Part shown: positions 17,572-23,016 of the stretch, in pieces | Layout of the letters: every line of letters begins with the position of its first letter | Numbering within the stretch: the stretch's first letter is position 1 | Assembly (NCBI RefSeq): GCF_000090795.2 | Contig: NW_003546259.1 | Location: forward strand, 386,661-409,676 | Source: Amphimedon queenslandica | Lineage: Eukaryota > Porifera > Demospongiae > Haplosclerida > Niphatidae | Length of the DNA stretch: 23,016 nucleotides | Reading direction: 5' to 3' | Program-made: the position numbers and the translations under genes | Notes under the pieces: generated by a model | Database searches by the model: none | Told to the model about the DNA's origin: nothing | The model's input: the letters and a program-made list of their open reading frames with translations, nothing else

Positions 17572-19108
17572 TTATGTATCAATGAAGCAGTGACAACATA
17601 GTTCCTGAACAGGATGTCTTTTGCTCCACGTACTAGCTGCTCCTAGAGCCAAACAGAGTCTGGCACAAAGAGACACACGAATTTTTTCAATCATAATAGT
17701 TTCTTGATCATCGAGAGGCACTAGCTCATTGACATCAATCCCATCATGTTCCCATTGCACCTGCAGTAACAGCAGTTATTGGGCGTAATAATTAATGTTG
17801 GAATATTATTAATTTTAAGAAATTCATTGATTTCTAGACTCAGTAATGCACATGTACAGTACTTCCACCAACATCAGCTGCCAATTTTGACATCATTAAA
17901 GTGGACGATGTAAATAAAAGTACAGGATGTTTTGTCAAAAAAGAGTTCTGAGTTTTTTCAATCATTCTTTTTTGATGCATCCATGTATACTAGAGAAATA
18001 CTTCATATGTTACGCCGAAAGTTCAAACTGATTTTAATAAAAATAGATTCACTATATTTACTACAAAATTGGACAAATAACCCTACATAATATTATCATT
18101 ATTCACATTACATTTACATGTACATTCATGTATTCCTATATTGGGTAGAAAGCACTGTTTACCTCACTTAGCATGCTTCATGAAAAACCTTACTATCTTT
18201 ATTAATAATAATAATGTGTGGCTAATGTAATGTGTAACCCCACCGTCCAGAGTTGCAATTGAATTTTATTGTGCTCATTTCTCAACAAATTGTGCCCAAC
18301 CTTCACGGAAGACGTCCAGTTGATGTTGAATAGCTGGTAGCATGACAAGGTGTAATGAATGCATATCCAGAGGATTGTTGATATTGAGTAGCCCAGAGTC
18401 TTCCGAAAAGTAAGAGATTATAGAAAGAGCACACATAACCAGAAAACAGGTGTCACCAGAGTTTCTCTATTCTCTGGTTGTGCACTATGCGTCCAGCGAT
18501 GTTTGCCTTGTCTGGACCTCTACCACGATGGTTGAGCATATATTTGGGCACACAAGTTTTCTCTACCTTTTGTCCGTCCAAATTTGGGAAGGAAGCCCAT
18601 ACTCGTCTATTGCCTTTTTGAAGTCTGAAAACAGTAGTTGCATAACATTTATTTGATAATTGTAAAAATACTATTAATCTGCAAAACCCATCAATGGTCC
18701 CATGTATTACAATCTTCCACATTACTAGTTTGTGGTATATCTCTAAATGCCAAAAGACTATTAGAAGAGCAGACAAAGTAGACTCTTCTGCGTACAACAT
18801 TCCTCATTCGATTTTCAGTGCCTTAGCAGTGGACTCTATGAAGGGAATCACACTTTTTGTCTGTGTACACATACTCCAAAACTGCACAGGCATCTAGAGA
18901 CTGACTTTTGTCAACAGTAGGGGTGGTCTTGCACAATACACCAGACGAGTGCATTCAGGTCATCATCTGTTAGAAATGTATATCGTTTTAGTCCCATATC
19001 TTCAATTCTCTCTACTGTACGTCTGGAACAGTCAAACATGATAGCTATATCAGAAGCTTTAAAATTGCCTTCAACCAACTATTGCAGTTGACATTCATCT
19101 ATTTTCAT
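17572..19108 (-). pseudogene. Integrase-core (helix-turn-helix plus DDE) transposase, two exons, decayed
   Basis: Related to eukaryotic transposases with an integrase core (IS3EU-like or a related group; the superfamily is my inference). Read from ATG 19108: MKIDECQLQ, stop at 19081-19079, then LVEGNFKASDIAIMFDCSRR, TVERIEDMGL, a helix-turn-helix. Around 18830 comes RMRNV in another frame, then FWHLEIYHKLVMWKIVIHG, TIDGFCR, DEYGLPSQIWTDK, and GRIVHNQRIEKLW. Canonical copies have WHxDGxHKL, xSDxGGEN and NQRIERLW, giving the D, D, E triad. Here the first Asp is Glu (codon 18743-18741), the second Asp is kept, and the Glu is at 18467-18465. The frame continues by shifts to LQLWTVGL near 18235. 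A CTGTTACTGCAG acceptor opens a last exon at 17760 (VQWEHDGIDVNELVPLDDQE), resembling the acidic tail of this family. Several frameshifts and stops make it inactive. Confidence 0.75.
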
Positions 19109-20231
19109 TACCTAACGACATGGTTATATATTTCAATATTGTTTTTAATTTGCATACTTGCAAAAGCAATTATCCTTATGATGTACCAATCAACAAAGGA
19201 TATATATGTAACACAATATTGAATGAGGTTTTCATTCTGATCAATGTGAATTTTTTCACCAAAGTAATTCGCAATTTAAGACAGGATATAGTCTCATTTT
19301 TGTGTCTCAGTCTAGTGTGGCAATACACTGGTGATACGGTCTGTAGCACTTTGTCAACACAAACCTGAGATGCACAAAACCCTTGCAATACTTAAAATCC
19401 CGTTACTGTTTTTCAACCATACACAAATCCAAACTATAAGCATAATAGTACAGGAGCGTTCCTAAGTAGGATGTACCCCCCAAACAATGGATGCCACAAC
19501 ATTTTCAGCCTTGCTGTACTGGGAAAATGAGCTCCTGTGTTTACCAGACTTCATGGACCTCCTTATCATGACCAGAGAAATCATTCGTACCACTTTCATT
19601 GCTCTAGACCTTGCATAAAAGGAAAGTCAGAAATCGGCAAAGCGGCCATTTTGTTCAGCCACCTTATTTTTCTTCATTATTATCATCAAGACGTTCTGTC
19701 AATCCAGTTGTCAGTGTTTATCTTGGCATTGGCTGATGCTACAAATATTAATCTTACACCAATCTGCTACAACAGTCTATGTGCAGGTCCATGTCCCATC
19801 ACATCACTCTTCAAGTAAAGACAGTGAAAGAGGACTGCTGAATTTTATCATCTTAGCTTCATGCTACCTTTTTTCAATTAAAGAAACATGTGCTACAAAA
19901 TTTCGGTGTGGTGACACATGCCCAGTTGTCAGAACTTGGAGAAGGAAGTAATTCACTCAGATCACAGATTCTTGGACAAGGACTTGTGTCAAGACTTGTA
20001 TTAATTTTACTTGTCAGCAGTAGAGTTGATATTCCTTCAGCATATCTATTTAATCTGTGCTGTCTCTCATAAATGCTGTAAAGTCACAACAATGATGCTA
20101 ATAATAAAAAAAATTATTGTTTCTATAAAATCAACGAATATCACAATGGCAATAAAAGAAATATTACAATAATTATTTCTAAAAACATAACACAAACAAG
20201 AACGTAAAAAATTTTAACAAAAATTTCTACA
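19109..20231. other. Stretch with no confident gene; one possible minus-strand first exon
   Basis: Overlapping plus-strand frames at 19537-20072 show no motif. On the minus strand, ATG 19648-19646 in a strong context (AAAATGG) opens MAALPISDFPFMQ before a possible donor (CAAG|GTCTAG). I do not call it because nothing downstream supports it. Confidence 0.3.
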
Positions 20232-20493
20232 GCAAATTTGTAAAAAAGTAGTAGAAAAAATGGCAGGCATGATTCCGAACGGCTAACAAAAATACGAAAT
20301 GAAAATCCTACATTCATGACCCAAATTCTACTTTACATTGTAAGGTGATGCATAATTCTGAAGTGATATTAAAAGTACAACATAGAGTAGAATTTTGCAT
20401 CCTGAGAGTAGGATATTCATTTTGTATTGTGTTAAGTCATTTGAAATCCTACATGCCCTGCCCTTTTGCTATTACATTTTTACAAACTTGTTA
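20232..20493. mobile_element. Small fold-back MITE (~260 bp)
   Basis: The left arm (20232-20340) and right arm (20378-20493) are imperfect inverted copies. Outer words: TTTGTAAAAAAGTAGTAG facing TTTGTAAAAATGTAATAG, then GGCAGGCATG facing GGCAGGGCATG. Inner words: GAAATGAAAATCCTAC facing AAAATGAATATCCTAC, and AAATTCTACTTTACATTG facing AAATTCTACTCTATGTTG. The loop is about 37 nt. There is no coding content and no defined target duplication. Confidence 0.75.
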
Positions 20494-20781
20494 CTTCACT
20501 CATTACACCAAACCTCATGAGTATTATGAATTAAGCTAGTAAATTTAGTGGAATTCATTAAGCATGGTAAGGCCACTCAATTTCATTCATGCTTTTCGCT
20601 GGTGGAGCTAATGCTAGCGTATGCATTGTCTGAACATGACAAACAAAATCCGAAATTGACATAGCTTAGCACAGTGTAGTATGTTCCTCACTCAAAATTG
20701 ATTTACCACACTAAAAATGCTTAAATGACACCTTTACTGCTATGTGTAACAGAATATCAGTTGTCTACTTGTTTTGTGAAT
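20494..20781. other. Non-coding interval
   Basis: AT-rich interval between the fold-back MITE and the candidate exons. Nothing recognised. Confidence 0.4.
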
Positions 20782-21045
20782 TCCCTTGTCACGACAGAAC
20801 CCCGGAACCGATCTCAAACTATTGCCTTTTAAATTTGCATATCACTTACGCAAAATCTCCACCAACTTCATGTAAGTCCACCTTTCTCTTACCATTTTAG
20901 AACAAACAACTGCTATCCAGTAGCATTCGACTTTGTGGTGACCTTGCTGCAGGATGACTTTGGCTTTTTACCCCTCCTACAAAGGCATGTCCATTCTTTA
21001 AAACAACAACAATACATAAACGAGAATCTGATGGCAGCTTTCTAG
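20782..21045 (+). CDS. Candidate terminal exons of an unknown gene
   Basis: An open frame from 20782 includes LKLLPFKFAYHLRKISTNF and reaches a consensus donor (CAT|GTAAGT at 20875). Only 29 nt later a pyrimidine-rich acceptor (CTTTCTCTTACCATTTTAG) ends at 20900. The phases join, and the next frame reads NCYPVAFDFVVTLLQDDFGF, LPLLQRHVHS, then QQQYINENLMAAF, stop 21043-21045. The composition is protein-like, but no family is recognised, no start is seen, and a 29-nt intron would be exceptionally short. A competing reading exists on the minus strand: ATG 20895 with MVRERWTYMKLVEILR before a GTAAGTG donor. At most one is real. Confidence 0.3.
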
Positions 21046-21544
21046 AGTGAATTTCTATTTATTATTTTTAAAATTAATCATTTTTCCATTTTAGTTAGCT
21101 TTTCAAGTCGACGAGGCAGAGCACAAAAGCATCCAAAACATTACTTAAAATAATGACATTGTGTATCCACTCTTATAAAGTATTAATCTTTAGAATACTG
21201 ATATGTACTTTAATAGTAACTGAAGTAATGTTGCAATTATTATTTCAACTTTCTACATACAGTACACTAATGCTACACTGGGAAGGGACATAGTGGATAA
21301 ACTAAACCTATACGTGGGTGGTGCAAGAAAAATTGGAGAGGCTCCTTCTACATGTGAGATCCTAGGGGAATGCTGGATGATACTCATCTCCCACGCATGC
21401 ATACAGCTATACTGTGTGGGCATACAAGTGGGTAGCTACACTTGCATGCTGCTCATGCCATGCATAGGCAATGTAGGCGATCAACCCAAGCAAAGATGAC
21501 CCCTGCTGATTAACTCCATTCAAGAAATAGCCCTAAATGACAAT
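21046..21544. other. Stretch with no confident gene
   Basis: A 68-codon plus-strand frame at 21293-21499 has no motif. The sequence becomes less AT-rich from about 21280 onward. Confidence 0.35.
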
Positions 21545-21830
21545 TCATCTTACCTCGGGTCTACCTGCCTGCTGTGGTCCACTGTCCTCTGCACAGTGGC
21601 CACATTGCCGTGAGGAAGTGTGGCCAATGTATGGGACCAACTCCTCGCAATAACCAAGACTTTTGTGTTCTGGCCCAGCAGGAAGGGGGCTCCACCCATG
21701 CCATGACATTTTGTGGGCACTGGGCAGACTGAACCCCCTCACCTCTCGCCTTCACGTTTTGGTCGCACCAGTTGTACCCCAAGGTGGAATCCGTAAACCC
21801 CTAAGGTGGTTCCACACATATTTGAGGTGA
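21545..21830. other. Locally GC-rich block, unknown origin
   Basis: This block is clearly richer in G and C than the rest of the window. It holds overlapping minus-strand frames of 65-73 codons with no recognisable domain. Internal words AAGGTGGAATCC and AAGGTGGTTCC repeat about 24 bp apart (21782 and 21805). It may be a piece of an unrelated repeat or foreign insertion; no terminal repeats are seen. Confidence 0.4.
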
Positions 21831-22403
21831 CGCCAACCATAGGAGAGAATGACACAGATAATATCTAGGATGCAGAGGTTTTGTGGTGCCCTAACAGGCC
21901 ACAAATTTTTGAAATTCTTGCTTCCTAACATACATCTCTTAATTGTCAATAATTATTGGTGTGACAGATAATAAATTGGGATTAAGAAAGCATGGATTGG
22001 TGATAAGTGAGGGCTGTGGCGGAGTGAATAGACGTGAAAATGAGGCAGTACATACAGCAGCAAAGTCGTAAAGAGTTACATCTTCCATTTGATTTGGCCT
22101 TGTTGGATAAAAATTATTAATTACTTTAGCATCAAAAATTTGTCACAGGTCCAGAAATGAGCGGTCACGTACAGTCTACACGAAGGCCCTACACAATTGT
22201 GAACTGGTCCTCCATGGCTTCACTTCCTGATAGGTCACTGATAAAATGATATTCATTGCCAATGGCTTATGAATATAATTAAAATCATGCGAAATTTGAA
22301 CCACGTGTAGCTGATAAGCTGATAATTAGGCATTTTCTGAAAAACTTAGCAACATTGAGGGGAAATTTACCTGAATAAAATAGGACCCAGCAACTGAGGA
22401 GTC
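21831..22403. other. Stretch without a recognised gene
   Basis: AT-rich sequence with no supported feature. A consensus plus-strand donor-like site (AAAG|GTAAGTAC) lies just beyond it near 22425, preceded by a short frame DPATEESHNVLSK that could be a mini-exon. Confidence 0.3.
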
Positions 22404-22676
22404 TCACAATGTATTAAGCAAAGGTAAGTACAGTACCAGACCCTTTGGCAAAGGCCCAGCACCCATGTGAATGATTTGCACAAAAATCGAAGTTGCTTTG
22501 TGGCTAAAAAGTGAATATGGTGGCTGTGCAAGTAGATGTGTATCTCCTAAACAGAAGCACAGATGAAGCTCATTTTTGATAATAGCAAGGAGAAGAGTTT
22601 TTTCTATCAGTATATGGTAAAATAAAGAGATCAGCTCTTGTATATCAAGGAATTTAGGTCGCCTAATTGTGACCAA
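22404..22676 (-). CDS. Hypothetical 90-codon open frame
   Basis: The longest uninterrupted frame of the right third begins MVTIRRPKFLDIQELISLFY and includes a hydrophobic segment (ILIEKTLLLAII) and a Cys-containing middle (LHLCFCLGDTHLL). It has no family resemblance, conserved motif or splice support. In AT-rich DNA a frame this long can arise by chance, so it is low confidence. Confidence 0.2.
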   Translation of the reverse strand: MVTIRRPKFLDIQELISLFYHILIEKTLLLAIIKNELHLCFCLGDTHLLAQPPYSLFSHKATSIFVQIIHMGAGPLPKGLVLYLPLLNTL

Positions 22677-22817
22677 GTTTACGGCACTTTTTCTGCAGTT
22701 GTATCTGCTCCCTTAAGATTGAAACTAGCAGGACATGTAGACTACACCTTTCTAAGTCTATGGAAAGACTTTAGAGGTTCCAGGTAGTCTGTGAATGATT
22801 TGCACAAAAATCAAAGT
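22466..22817 (+). repeat. 28-bp direct repeat, 324 bp apart
   Basis: TGTGAATGATTTGCACAAAA then ATCGAAGT at 22466-22493 recurs at 22790-22817 with a single change (G to A). No other similarity connects the flanks by eye. Confidence 0.8.
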
Positions 22818-23016
22818 CAAACAATTCTTATTATTCAAATAATTTTCACGGTGGCATATCTTTGCTTAAACTTTGCACATGAGAACCAAACTTGTTTCTT
22901 TATAACAAGCAATTTCTCTTTTAATGGTGCTGGTTACAGCACTGTTTAAGTATCTATGTAAGGGAAATAAGTAAAAAATTATGGGTATCCATTACAGCAT
23001 GAGGTAAACCATATGA
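22818..23016. other. Right edge, no feature
   Basis: AT-rich sequence to the end of the window with no recognisable gene. Confidence 0.4.

Noticed and set aside
19646..19685. Minus-strand first exon MAALPISDFPFMQ
   Set aside because: Strong start context but a poor donor and no downstream exon with matching phase.
1..23016. tRNA or rRNA genes
   Set aside because: I looked for B-box-like GGTTCGANTCC and clover-leaf arms on both strands and saw no convincing candidate.

Overview
The window is AT-rich eukaryotic DNA. It has spliceosomal introns with GT/AG borders in matching phase, many degraded class II transposons, and no bacterial operon structure. The repertoire (TTF/ZMYM-type hAT transposases, MULE-like transposases paired with an OTU protease, G2E3-like HECT copies, integrase-core transposases) suggests a non-bilaterian or marine invertebrate, possibly a demosponge. 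The taxon is an inference from family composition, not a match. A run of Ns at 10807-10873 shows this is a draft assembly. I see no intact host gene; every recognisable coding stretch carries stops or frameshifts.

Layout. 1-915: 5' half of a minus-strand hAT transposase gene (two exons, one in-frame stop, likely terminal inverted repeat near 915), running off the left edge. 1677-2085 and 2855-3442: two unrelated non-autonomous hAT elements with near-perfect 8-bp target duplications. 4115-7656: a long, much-mutated plus-strand gene relic. It reads in order as Mutator-like DDE transposase, CxC zinc knuckles, tandem protein repeats and an OTU cysteine protease. 7694-7962: a hAT MITE inserted 38 bp past the OTU stop, with a perfect 8-bp duplication. 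8405-8750: degenerate ~75-bp tandem repeats. 9843-10677: an 835-bp fold-back element with ~400-nt arms. 11222-11660 and 12601-13040: two direct copies of a ~440-bp sequence. 13040-13906: an inward-facing inverted pair. 13985-14284: another hAT MITE with a perfect duplication.

16643-17322: plus-strand remnant of a G2E3-like HECT ubiquitin ligase, ending in the HECT catalytic-cysteine region. 17572-19108: minus-strand pseudogene of an integrase-type (helix-turn-helix plus DDE) transposase, in two exons. 20232-20493: a small fold-back MITE. 19109-23016 otherwise holds only weak candidate exons.

The coding relics do not form a pathway; each belongs to a separate mobile or amplified family. The most notable content is the MULE/zinc-knuckle/OTU architecture, a PCNA-box-like motif at the N-terminus of the hAT transposase, and a HECT relic that keeps its cysteine. 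All family calls were made by reading motifs, not by database search.
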